NCBI RefSeq assembly: GCF_004919095.1
Contig: NZ_STGJ01000009.1
Span: 99,893-163,892 of the forward strand
DNA length: 64,000 nucleotides
Origin: Crenobacter intestini
Lineage (GTDB): Bacteria; Pseudomonadota; Gammaproteobacteria; Burkholderiales; Chromobacteriaceae
Reading direction: 5' to 3'
Shown: positions 29,260 to 36,965 of the stretch, piece after piece
How positions within the stretch are numbered: position 1 is the stretch's first letter
How the letters are laid out: each line of letters begins with the position of its first letter
Position numbers and translations under genes: made by a program
The notes under the pieces: model-generated
Told to the model about the DNA's origin: nothing
Databases searched by the model: none
The model's input: the letters and a program-made list of their open reading frames with translations, nothing else

Positions 29260-30507
29260 CTACGCCTTGCCGTGCACTGCCGACGGATGAGACTCCTTCT
29301 GGACAAAGGCCAGCACCAGCGCCAGCGCAAGCACGCCGATATAGGGCAGGTAGGCGTAAGCGGCATGCTGGTCATGCGCGCCCAACAGCTGGGCCGGGAC
29401 GTTCATCAGGATGCCGCCGATGATGAACATCAGGCCATTGACGAAGGCTGCGGACGCGCCCACCAGTGACGGCGGCACCATATCGGCGGCAATCTGGAAA
29501 GCGTTCATCTCGTTGGCCGAGCCCACCCCGTTGATGAACCACAGCAGCAGGAACACCACCGCCGAAACGTCACCCGGCAGGTAGATCAGCGCTGCCAGCG
29601 TCGAGAGCTGGATCACGATGCCGATCTGTGCCGGTTTCTTGCGGCTATGCACCCAGTCCGTCCATTTCGGCCAGATCAGGCTGCCGACGCCCAGCCCCAG
29701 CCAGACCAGCGACGCCGCCCAGTTCGAGACCGCCATGTCGAAGCCTTTGGCCGTCATGATGTGCGGTGCCCAGATCACGCCGACGGCCAGGTTGATGCCG
29801 AAGGTAATACCGCCCCACACCCCGCAAATCCAGTGCTGCGGCGACTTGAGAAATACCGACAGGTCGCTGAAAACCTTGCCGACAACGTTGGCCTTTTGCG
29901 GCTTGACCGGTACCGGGTTGCGTACCCAAAGCACCACCCCGGCCAACAGCACGAGACCGAGTACGCCGATGCCTTCCATCAGTTCGCGCCAGGTGATGTA
30001 CTTGAGCGCGAGCGCGGTCAGTTGTTGTTCGAAGGCCGAAGCCACGCTGGACGAGGTTTCGACCAGGCCGAACATCAGGCCGAAATTGGCCATGCCGAAC
30101 CAGATCCCGCCGGCGTAACCGGCGCCGACAAAGCCGAATACCGCGCCCAGCGCCATCACCACCTGTGCGAGCAGCAGCATCGGCAGGTTCTGCGCGGTCG
30201 CATAAAGCCAGACCCCGGCCACAGCCAGCGCGACGGCCGGGATCATCGATTTTCGTGAGCCGAAGTTATCGAGGATCGGACCGCTGAAAAACTGGCAGAC
30301 GGCAAAAGCCCAGGTATAGACGGAGCCGACCAGGGCAATCTGCGCGAGATTCAAACTAAGCGAGGATTGGATAGAACCTTGCACGACGGCGAAAATGGTC
30401 TGCGCGCCGAATACATACAGGACGAAGATCGTGCATAAGCCCCAGACCAGCCAGGCCCGGCCACCGCCTTGCTTGTACTGGCTGCCTTCGATGATAGGGT
30501 GTTCCAT
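29260..30507 (-). CDS. MFS transporter, first in the guaD unit
   Basis: 415-residue major facilitator, about twelve helices, with the loop signature SGPILDNFGSRKSMIPA, a WFGMANFGLMFGLVE segment after helix 5, and GLMFIIGGILMNVPAQLLG near the C-terminus that its paralogue at 27886-29151 also carries in altered form. The lower identity between the two suggests an old duplication with different substrates or a two-part system. It follows guaD by 104 bp. Purine import or export is a reasonable guess, not shown by the sequence. Confidence 0.8.
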   Translation of the reverse strand: MEHPIIEGSQYKQGGGRAWLVWGLCTIFVLYVFGAQTIFAVVQGSIQSSLSLNLAQIALVGSVYTWAFAVCQFFSGPILDNFGSRKSMIPAVALAVAGVWLYATAQNLPMLLLAQVVMALGAVFGFVGAGYAGGIWFGMANFGLMFGLVETSSSVASAFEQQLTALALKYITWRELMEGIGVLGLVLLAGVVLWVRNPVPVKPQKANVVGKVFSDLSVFLKSPQHWICGVWGGITFGINLAVGVIWAPHIMTAKGFDMAVSNWAASLVWLGLGVGSLIWPKWTDWVHSRKKPAQIGIVIQLSTLAALIYLPGDVSAVVFLLLWFINGVGSANEMNAFQIAADMVPPSLVGASAAFVNGLMFIIGGILMNVPAQLLGAHDQHAAYAYLPYIGVLALALVLAFVQKESHPSAVHGKA

Positions 30508-30557
30508 GGTATGTTTTTCCCTATGTTTTTGAATGGAGGTGCGTCAACCGCCTTTAT

Positions 30558-30584
30558 GCCAGCCACCCGCTGTGGATGGCTGGC
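30558..30584. other. Intergenic hairpin between guaD and the first MFS gene
   Basis: GCCAGCCA (30558-30565) pairs with TGGCTGGC (30577-30584) around an 11-nt loop. No T-run follows on the minus strand, so it is more likely a processing or attenuation structure than a full terminator. Confidence 0.4.
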
Positions 30585-30611
30585 GCCGGTTTCTGCTATC
30601 GGGAAGACCGT

Positions 30612-31955
30612 TCAGTCTTGCGGGTACTGGAAAGGCTCCGCGCGGTCGCGGTCATAAACGCAGCGGCCGTAGACATAGGTGGATTTCACGTTCCGTTCAT
30701 TGCCCAGACACATCAGGATAAACAGGCGTTCATTCAGGTCGTTGGCGTAACCCATCCGCCACTGGGTGAATTCGTCGTGGCCGCAATCGAGGACGGTGAT
30801 GTCGGCCTCCATGCCCGGTGCGATCGAGCCGATCGTGTCTTCCAGATACAGCAGTTCGGCCCCGCCGCGAGTGGCCAGATAGAAGGCGTGCACTGCGTCG
30901 AGCTTGGTGTTGTTCAGCTCGGAAACCTTGTACGCCTCGTTCAGGGTGCTCAGTTGCGAGAACGAAGTGCCGGCGCCCAGGTCGGTGCCGAGGCCCACGC
31001 GCACCGGACGCTTCTCGTCCTTGGCGACGAAGGCCTTGAACAGGCCGCTACCCAGGAAGTTGTTCGAGGTCGGGCAGTGGCAGATGCCGGCGCCCTTTTC
31101 GTGCAGCACGTGGAATTCGTCCTCGTCGCAATGCACGCCGTGGCCGAAGATCGAGCGCGGACCGACCAGCCCGGCCTTGTCGTACACGTCGAGATAATTC
31201 TTGCTGCCGGGGAACAGCTGCTTCACCCAGGCGATCTCGTCGACGTTCTCGTCCAGGTGGGTCTGCATGAACAGGGGCTGGTCGGTTTGTTCCTTCAGCA
31301 ACTGGCCGGCCAGCTCAAGCTGTTCGTCCGAGCAGCTGGGTGCGAAACGCGGCGTCACGCAGTAGAGCTGGCGGCCGGCATGGTGCCACTTCCCGGCGAG
31401 CCGCTTGGAGTCGTCGTAGGCGCTTTGCGCGGTGTCGAGCAGCCATTCGGGCGCGTTGCGGTCCATCAGGACCTTACCGGCGACCATCCGCGTATTCCAG
31501 CGCGAAGATTCCTCGAAAAAGGCGTCGACTGATTGCGGGTGCACCGTGCAATAGACGGCGGCGGTTGTCGTGCCGGCGCCGATCAGTTTTTTCAGGAAAC
31601 GCTTGGCGACATCGTCTGCATAAGACTTGTCGGCGAAATTACTTTCGGTCGGGAAGGTATATTTGTTCAGCCAGTCAAGCAAATGCTCGCCAAAGGCGCC
31701 GATCATCTGGATTTGCGGATAGTGCACATGGCCATCGATAAATCCCGGGCAAATGATCGAGTCCTTGTAATGGGTAATACTTGCGTCGGCCGGGATCATT
31801 CCCTTGATCTCGCTGTAACTGCCGAACGCCTTGATCTTGCCGTCCTCGATGCAGATCAAGCCGTCTTCCTCGTGCACAATGGCGCTTTCAGAACCGCAAA
31901 GGAAAGGATCGTCCTTGAAACTGATAACCTCTCCACGAATAAACTGGACTGTCAT
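30612..31955 (-). CDS. guaD: Guanine deaminase
   Basis: 447-residue amidohydrolase that converts guanine to xanthine and ammonia in purine salvage or catabolism. Metal-ligand motifs are PGFIDGHVHYPQ (residues about 70-81), THLDEN (about 235), GHGVHC and the late Asp in GLGTDLGAGTSFSQ, all standard for GuaD. AAAGG lies about 8 bases before the ATG. It is the first gene of an apparent operon with two MFS transporters. A 460-bp AT-rich gap lies upstream. Confidence 0.95.
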   Translation of the reverse strand: MTVQFIRGEVISFKDDPFLCGSESAIVHEEDGLICIEDGKIKAFGSYSEIKGMIPADASITHYKDSIICPGFIDGHVHYPQIQMIGAFGEHLLDWLNKYTFPTESNFADKSYADDVAKRFLKKLIGAGTTTAAVYCTVHPQSVDAFFEESSRWNTRMVAGKVLMDRNAPEWLLDTAQSAYDDSKRLAGKWHHAGRQLYCVTPRFAPSCSDEQLELAGQLLKEQTDQPLFMQTHLDENVDEIAWVKQLFPGSKNYLDVYDKAGLVGPRSIFGHGVHCDEDEFHVLHEKGAGICHCPTSNNFLGSGLFKAFVAKDEKRPVRVGLGTDLGAGTSFSQLSTLNEAYKVSELNNTKLDAVHAFYLATRGGAELLYLEDTIGSIAPGMEADITVLDCGHDEFTQWRMGYANDLNERLFILMCLGNERNVKSTYVYGRCVYDRDRAEPFQYPQD

Positions 31956-32415
31956 TGGGTAACCTTTTAATGTGTTAGGTCAGTACTAGGGTTTAAGCTT
32001 CCCGCGCAACGGACATGCGTCACCCGCACGGAGATTGTTCCGCATGCGATGGATTACGTAGCGCTGTTAAGGGTTTTGTAAGAGAATCGCGAGAATGAAT
32101 GAAGCCGTTGATTCCTTTGGGCTGTTCACGATTTTCACAGTGTAGGGCGATGTTTTATATTTGCCCGCCCGATAGTGGTATTTTAATGTTGTGATTTATG
32201 GCGGATTGGTCTAAGTGTTTATCCGGTATTTAAGTTTTTTGCGTGTATTTAATTGCGGATGAAAAAATAGCCGCATCCGTTAATAACAATGGAATGTCTG
32301 GTTGGCCGGGGCTGCGCAGGACGACGCCGGACTTGCGAGGGGCAAAGCGTGATCCCTGCCAGAAGGCGGCAGAGGGGGCAGGGGCGGGCTGTCCGGAGAG
32401 AGCAGCCCGCCAGAC
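31956..32415. other. Gene-free AT-rich gap upstream of guaD
   Basis: I see no convincing gene here. The part from 32080 to 32290 is clearly more AT-rich than the rest of the window and should hold the guaD promoter region, although no confident -35/-10 pair stands out. CGGATG (32257-32262) and CATCCG (32274-32279) form a small inverted repeat. At 32383-32411 a 9-bp stem (GGCGGGCTG/CAGCCCGCC) lies just after lysE and could end its transcript, but it lacks a T-run. Confidence 0.5.
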
Positions 32416-33033
32416 TCAGGCAAGTAGTTGCGTAAGCTTGAACAGAGCGAAGACCGCCAGCAGCAGGCCGGCGAAACGGTTGATCCGCACGCGTAGCGGC
32501 ATGGTCACCTGCCTGCCAAGCAGGGCACAGCCCAGACTGAGCAGCCCCCACCACAAGGCCGAGCCGGCGAACACGCCAAGCGCGAAGAGCAGGCTGCTAG
32601 TGCCAGTCTGCTGCTGCACGCCGAGCGTCGCGAAGATCGCGATAAACGAGGAAACCGTCAGCGGGTTGGTCGCTGTCAGCGCGAGCACCGACGTGTAGGC
32701 GGACAACAGTCCGCCGCTCTCACGCGCGCCGGCCGCGTCGGCCGCAGCGGGTGCGCGCAGTATGCCCACCGCCAGCCAGAGCATGAAGGCGGCGCCGGCT
32801 CCGGCAAGCCAGCCCTCCCATCCGGCGAACATCCGCAATAGTGTGCCAGCACCCAGTGCACCCAACAGCGCGTACAGCGCGTCGGCGCTGGCCGCGCCCA
32901 GTCCGCTGACGAAGCCACGGCGCGCGCCGGATTCGAGCGAGCGCTGCATGCACAACAGGCCGATTGGCCCCAGTGGCGCCGCGACCGACAGCCCGACCAG
33001 CGCCGATTGCCAGAACAATGTAGCCGACGACAT
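32416..33033 (-). CDS. LysE-family amino acid exporter
   Basis: 205-residue inner-membrane protein with about six helices. The N-terminal signature SVAAPLGPIGLLCMQRSLESG and the later ALTATNPLTVSSFIAIF are the two conserved LysE/RhtB boxes. AGGAGCAAGAA directly before the ATG at 33033 fixes the start; the frame is open to 33069. It is divergent from an Lrp/AsnC regulator across an operator-like palindrome. An exporter controlled by the amino acid it exports is a common arrangement. Confidence 0.88.
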   Translation of the reverse strand: MSSATLFWQSALVGLSVAAPLGPIGLLCMQRSLESGARRGFVSGLGAASADALYALLGALGAGTLLRMFAGWEGWLAGAGAAFMLWLAVGILRAPAAADAAGARESGGLLSAYTSVLALTATNPLTVSSFIAIFATLGVQQQTGTSSLLFALGVFAGSALWWGLLSLGCALLGRQVTMPLRVRINRFAGLLLAVFALFKLTQLLA

Positions 33034-33098
33034 TTCTTGCTCCTTTGCTTGTGGAGCCTTTATTTTCAAGGTGAACCAACGTCGCGTGAATGCAATTA

Positions 33099-33125
33099 TT
33101 CAGGTAAATTTTTAATTTGCCTGAA
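33099..33125. promoter_or_regulatory. Operator-like palindrome between lysE-like and lrp-like genes
   Basis: TTCAGGTAAAT (33099-33109) and ATTTGCCTGAA (33115-33125) are inverted with one mismatch around TTTTA. AT-rich centre, size and position suit an Lrp/AsnC-family operator that controls both divergent genes. Confidence 0.6.
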
Positions 33126-33157
33126 AAAGCGTTAGTCAAAGTAACGGGGGCCTAAAT

Positions 33158-33604
33158 ATGGAAATAGATGGCAAGGCGTGGGCGTTGCTGCAGGCGATCC
33201 AGCAGGATGGCCGGCTCTCGCTGACCGAACTGGCAGCACGGGTCGGCCTGTCGGTGCCGGCGACGTCTGAGCGGCTCAAGCGGCTGGAAGAAGCCGGCGT
33301 GATCCGCGGCTACCGGGCGCTGGTCGACCCGGTCGCGGTCGGTTACGGTGTGCAGGCGCTGATCGGCATGACGACGCCGCAGCCGGGCAAGCAGAAGCTG
33401 CTCGCGAAACTTGCTGAAATGCCGGAGGTGATCGAGTGCGTGCACGTGACCGGGCAGGACTCGTACATGCTGCGGGTGGTCACCCGCGACATCGCCCACC
33501 TCGAGGCGCTGGTCGGCGCGATCAACCACTTCGGCGAGACACGCACCTCGATCGTGATGTCGACGCCGATCCCGCTGCGGCCGCTGTCGCCGCCGGTGAA
33601 GTGA
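33158..33604 (+). CDS. Lrp/AsnC-family transcriptional regulator
   Basis: 148 residues. The N-terminal winged helix-turn-helix is visible (LLQAIQQDGRLSLTELAARV, then LSVPATSERLKRLEEAGVI), followed by the RAM ligand-binding domain, which includes VHVTGQDSYMLRVV. It is divergent from the LysE-type exporter, 124 bp away with a palindromic site between them. It probably senses an amino acid and activates export. The effector is unknown. Confidence 0.93.
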   Translation: MEIDGKAWALLQAIQQDGRLSLTELAARVGLSVPATSERLKRLEEAGVIRGYRALVDPVAVGYGVQALIGMTTPQPGKQKLLAKLAEMPEVIECVHVTGQDSYMLRVVTRDIAHLEALVGAINHFGETRTSIVMSTPIPLRPLSPPVK

Positions 33605-33679
33605 TGGGGCGGGGTTGGGCTGCTGGGTCGGGTGGGACAGGCCGCAGACCGTCACCCACCATTTACCGCGGGGCTAAGC

Positions 33680-33745
33680 GGTGGGTTACGCCGCCATTCC
33701 CTCGCGCCGCTTCTCTTGCTGTGCACGGTCAGCGGCTAACCCACC
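33680..33745. repeat. REP-like palindromic element, third copy
   Basis: GGTGGGTTA (33680-33688) and TAACCCACC (33737-33745) form a long inverted pair, extended by CGCCGC and GCGGC, around a loop longer than in the copies at 7509-7631. It sits between convergent genes (Lrp-like and HNH). Confidence 0.65.
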
Positions 33746-34405
33746 CTAAGCTCGGGCTGTGCTATTGAACAGCCGCTCGAGCCCATCCCAGCTTGTAATG
33801 AGTGGTGCAAAGTCGCGCGGGTCGGCCAACCCGAGTTGCTCCAGCGTGTAGTGAGTCTTCCCGTAGTTGCAGGCGGCGCATGACAGCACCAGGTTGTCCA
33901 GCTCGTTGCTGCCGCCGTGTGCGTGCGGTACCACATGGTCGTACTGTGCCCACAGGCACTGGAAGCCTGCGTGTTGCAGGTCGTTCCGCTTTCCCCAAGG
34001 GACGACGTCAGGGTAGAGCGTGTGCATCTTGCGCCGGACTTCGGCGCGGATGACCGGCAGCGAACAATACCGGCAGCGGTAGCCATCGCGTGCGAGCAGT
34101 TCCCGTTTTTGCTGGGCCGTCGGCATGCGTGCGGTGGTTTTAGGCGTGGTCGGCTGACTGGCCAGCGGCCTGATCTGCACGTAGGGGCTTTGCGCGCCCC
34201 ATACCGAGTCGGTCCAGGCCCACACCGCCGGGTCGTCGGCGGCAGCCAGCAACTCGCGGGTCAGTGCGTGCCGTCCGGCCAGATGTGCGCTGATAGCCGC
34301 GTCCAGATAGCGGGCGGCTTCGTGGATTTCGGGAATAGGTTCGCGAAAGCAGCGTTTGAGTGACTGGGCAGGCATGGGGCGACAGCAGTCATGGCAAGCC
34401 ATCAT
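33746..34405 (-). CDS. HNH endonuclease domain protein
   Basis: 219 residues. The N-terminal ~95 residues match nothing I know. The C-terminal part is a zinc-stabilised HNH nuclease, with CRYC near residue 110, QYDHVVPHAHGGSNELDNLV (catalytic His and Asn) and CAACNYGK. Three ATG codons (34405, 34402, 34375) are possible starts and none has a clear ribosome-binding site. Such HNH proteins occur both as defence or mobile nucleases and as uncharacterised host proteins. The gene is solitary and flanked by a REP-like element. Confidence 0.8.
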   Translation of the reverse strand: MMACHDCCRPMPAQSLKRCFREPIPEIHEAARYLDAAISAHLAGRHALTRELLAAADDPAVWAWTDSVWGAQSPYVQIRPLASQPTTPKTTARMPTAQQKRELLARDGYRCRYCSLPVIRAEVRRKMHTLYPDVVPWGKRNDLQHAGFQCLWAQYDHVVPHAHGGSNELDNLVLSCAACNYGKTHYTLEQLGLADPRDFAPLITSWDGLERLFNSTARA

Positions 34406-34469
34406 AATGCATATGGTATTAATACTTGGTCAAGGCGTGCAACTGCCGGAGGGCAGAGGAGGCGATCAG

Positions 34470-34500
34470 GAAAATACTCCGGCCGCCTCGCGGCGGCCGG
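34470..34500 (-). terminator. Terminator of the formate dehydrogenase operon
   Basis: CCGGCCGCC (34479-34487) pairs with GGCGGCCGG (34492-34500). The minus-strand tail AGTATTTTCC is a modest T-run. Confidence 0.6.
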
Positions 34501-34509
34501 GGGAAGCGC

Positions 34510-35421
34510 TCAGTGCGCGGGGAACAGGAAGGGGTTGATCGCGCTGCGCGCGAAGCCCTGCTCCTCGACTGCGGCGTCGAGCGCGAGGGTGGCCAGGTCG
34601 TCGGCGACCGGTTCGAGCTGGTGGTCGATGTCGAGCGCCATCAGCTTGAGGTAGCTGTTGCACTCGCCGCAGGTCTCGGCGCGCACCGCAGCGCGCGCGT
34701 CGTCCAGCGTCCACAGGCCGATGTCGCGGCTCGATTCGCACGCGCTGCACTGCGCGCGCACGTAGTGCCACTCGCTCTCGCACAAGGTGCAGTGCAGGTA
34801 GCGCAGGCCGGCCTTGTCGCCAATGCGCACGACGCTCGCGACCGGCGCCTGGTGGCAGACCGGGCACAGCTCGCGCGCGTCGCCCGGCTCGGGCCTGGCG
34901 GTCACCTTCAACTGGTTCGCCTGCGTGCTGTAGTAGACCGACAGCGCGGCCCACATGAGCGGCGCGGCGGCCGGGTCGGCGTCGCCGAAGTGGCCGGCCA
35001 GCAGCGCGTCGGCCATGGCCTCCACTTCGGCGTGGTCCATCGCCTGCAAGCGGGCGACGGCGTCGGCAGCGGGGCCTTGGCAGGCCGGGGCGATGTCGGC
35101 GAGCAGGGCGGCGAGGCCGTCCTGCCAGCGCGCGTCACGCGCCCAGCCGGGCGGCGCGAGCGGCGGCAGCTCGTGTTCGGCGCATTGCGCAAGGTAGGCG
35201 TCACGCGCAGGCAAGGCGAGCGGCTGCTGTGCGAGCTTGTGCTGCGCGCGGGCGACGCTGGCGCAGAAACGCAGGTAGTTGGCCATCGGGTGGCCTGCAG
35301 CGAGTTTCTCCAGGCGCTCGGCACGGGCGAGGTACAGCGTTTGCGGGTCGGGCAACAAAAGCGGCGGGATCTCTCCCGCCGCCGCTTTGAGCTCGCCCTC
35401 GGGGACGATGCGGATGCTCAT
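34510..35421 (-). CDS. fdhE: Formate dehydrogenase accessory protein FdhE
   Basis: 303-residue cytoplasmic protein needed for assembly of respiratory formate dehydrogenases. Four CxxC pairs are visible in the C-terminal half (CPVC, CTLC in CTLCESEWHYVR, CSAC, CGEC), the rubredoxin-like metal sites of FdhE. It is the last gene of fdoGHI-fdhE, and its ATG directly abuts the stop codon of the cytochrome subunit. Confidence 0.93.
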   Translation of the reverse strand: MSIRIVPEGELKAAAGEIPPLLLPDPQTLYLARAERLEKLAAGHPMANYLRFCASVARAQHKLAQQPLALPARDAYLAQCAEHELPPLAPPGWARDARWQDGLAALLADIAPACQGPAADAVARLQAMDHAEVEAMADALLAGHFGDADPAAAPLMWAALSVYYSTQANQLKVTARPEPGDARELCPVCHQAPVASVVRIGDKAGLRYLHCTLCESEWHYVRAQCSACESSRDIGLWTLDDARAAVRAETCGECNSYLKLMALDIDHQLEPVADDLATLALDAAVEEQGFARSAINPFLFPAH

Positions 35422-36051
35422 TTACTTTTCCTGCTCCTGGCGGGCCTTCACTTCACGGAACCAGCGCGGGTGGTGCTTCTTCGCCCACGCCTCGGTGACC
35501 ACGCCTTCGACCATCGCGCGGATGGTGCCGCGTACCCAGATCGCCGCGTAGACGTGGATGATGATACCCGCGATCAGCGCCAGCGCCGCCCAGGCGTGCA
35601 CGAACAGCGCGACGCGGATCAGGTCGATCGGGAAGTACTGGGCGAAGTACGGGCGCCAGATGACGACGCCGGTGGAGAAGAGCCCCAGCATGCACAGGGT
35701 CATCATCCAGAACATGCCTTTCTGGCCGCCGTTGTACTTGCCGATGTCGCCGACTTCGTGGCCGCTCAGCACTTCCTTCACCGACTTCATCCACTTGACG
35801 TCTTCGCGGTCGATGAAGTTGTGGTGCCAGTAGCGCAGGAACTGCACGAAGAAGCCGACGAACATCACCACGCCGACGAAGGGGTGGACGATGCGCGCGA
35901 GCTGCGGCGTGCCGAACACGCCGGTCAGCCAGAAGAACGCCGGGTAGAAGAAGGCCAGCCCCGAGATCGCCAGCACGATGAAGCACACCGCGACGATCCA
36001 GTGGTTGACGCGCTCGGCCGCGTTGTAGCGGCGGATCAGCTTTTCCTTCAT
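35422..36051 (-). CDS. fdoI: Formate dehydrogenase gamma subunit (cytochrome b556)
   Basis: 209-residue inner-membrane di-haem cytochrome with four helices that passes electrons to quinone. Recognisable segments are the start [57 protein letters not shown] and [20 protein letters not shown], which carry the haem-ligand histidines. It overlaps the fdoH stop (ATGA). Whether the enzyme is of Fdh-N or Fdh-O type cannot be told; fdo names are used loosely. Confidence 0.92.
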   Translation of the reverse strand: MKEKLIRRYNAAERVNHWIVAVCFIVLAISGLAFFYPAFFWLTGVFGTPQLARIVHPFVGVVMFVGFFVQFLRYWHHNFIDREDVKWMKSVKEVLSGHEVGDIGKYNGGQKGMFWMMTLCMLGLFSTGVVIWRPYFAQYFPIDLIRVALFVHAWAALALIAGIIIHVYAAIWVRGTIRAMVEGVVTEAWAKKHHPRWFREVKARQEQEK

Positions 36052-36953
36052 GCCTTGTCCTCCTTGCTGCCCTGGCCACCCTCGGGCTTGCCGGTTTCTT
36101 CCTCGTCGTCATCGGCCTTGTTGGGGCCGACGCCGATGTAGTGGAAGAAGCCGAATAGCACCGACACCGCAAGGCCGATGGTCGACAGCGGCTTGAGCAC
36201 GCCCTTCCAAAGGCTGACGGTGGTGCTGATCGCCGGGTCCTTCTTCAGTCCGGCGTACAGTTCCGGCCTATCGGCATGGTGCAGCACGTACATCACGTGG
36301 GTACCGCCGACGCCTTGCGGGTCGTACAGGCCCGCCTGCTCGAAACCGCGCGTCTTCAGCTCGGCGACACGTTCGGCCGCGTGGACCTTCATGTCTTCCT
36401 TGCTGCCGAAGCGGATCGCGCCGGTCGGGCAGGTCTTCACGCAGGCGGGCTCCTGGCCGACCGTCACCCGGTCGGAACACAGGGTGCACTTGTACGCTTT
36501 GTTGTCGCGTGCGTTGATGCGCGGCACGTTGAACGGGCAGCCGGCGATGCAGTAGCCGCAGCCGATGCAGTGCTCGGACTGGAAGTCGACGATCCCGTTG
36601 GCGTACTGGATGATCGCGCCCGGCGACGGGCACGCCTTCAGGCAGCCCGGGTCGGCGCAATGCATGCAGCCGTCCTTGCGGATCAGCCACTCGAGCTTGT
36701 CGCCTTCCTCGTGCTCGCTAAAGCGCATCACGGTCCAGCTCTGCGCGGAGAGGTCGGTCGGGTTGTCGTAGGTGCCGTTACAGCTGCCCACTTCGTCCCT
36801 CAGGTCGTTCCACTCCGAACACGCGACCTGGCAGGCCTTGCAGCCGATGCAGGTGGTCACGTCGATCAGCTTGGCGACCTCGGTCTTATGCGCGCGTGCG
36901 ATCGGCGGCTGGGTCGGGCTCGCGGAGCGGCGCAGGATGTCTTGCGATTGCAT
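36048..36953 (-). CDS. fdoH: Formate dehydrogenase beta subunit (4 x 4Fe-4S)
   Basis: 301 residues with four ferredoxin-type cysteine clusters ([56 protein letters not shown]). One C-terminal membrane anchor follows ([20 protein letters not shown]) and then a charged tail. It conducts electrons from the catalytic subunit across the membrane to the cytochrome. AGGGGAG lies just before the ATG. It sits 12 bp after fdoG. Confidence 0.95.
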   Translation of the reverse strand: MQSQDILRRSASPTQPPIARAHKTEVAKLIDVTTCIGCKACQVACSEWNDLRDEVGSCNGTYDNPTDLSAQSWTVMRFSEHEEGDKLEWLIRKDGCMHCADPGCLKACPSPGAIIQYANGIVDFQSEHCIGCGYCIAGCPFNVPRINARDNKAYKCTLCSDRVTVGQEPACVKTCPTGAIRFGSKEDMKVHAAERVAELKTRGFEQAGLYDPQGVGGTHVMYVLHHADRPELYAGLKKDPAISTTVSLWKGVLKPLSTIGLAVSVLFGFFHYIGVGPNKADDDEEETGKPEGGQGSKEDKA

Positions 36954-36965
36954 AGGCGTCTCCCC

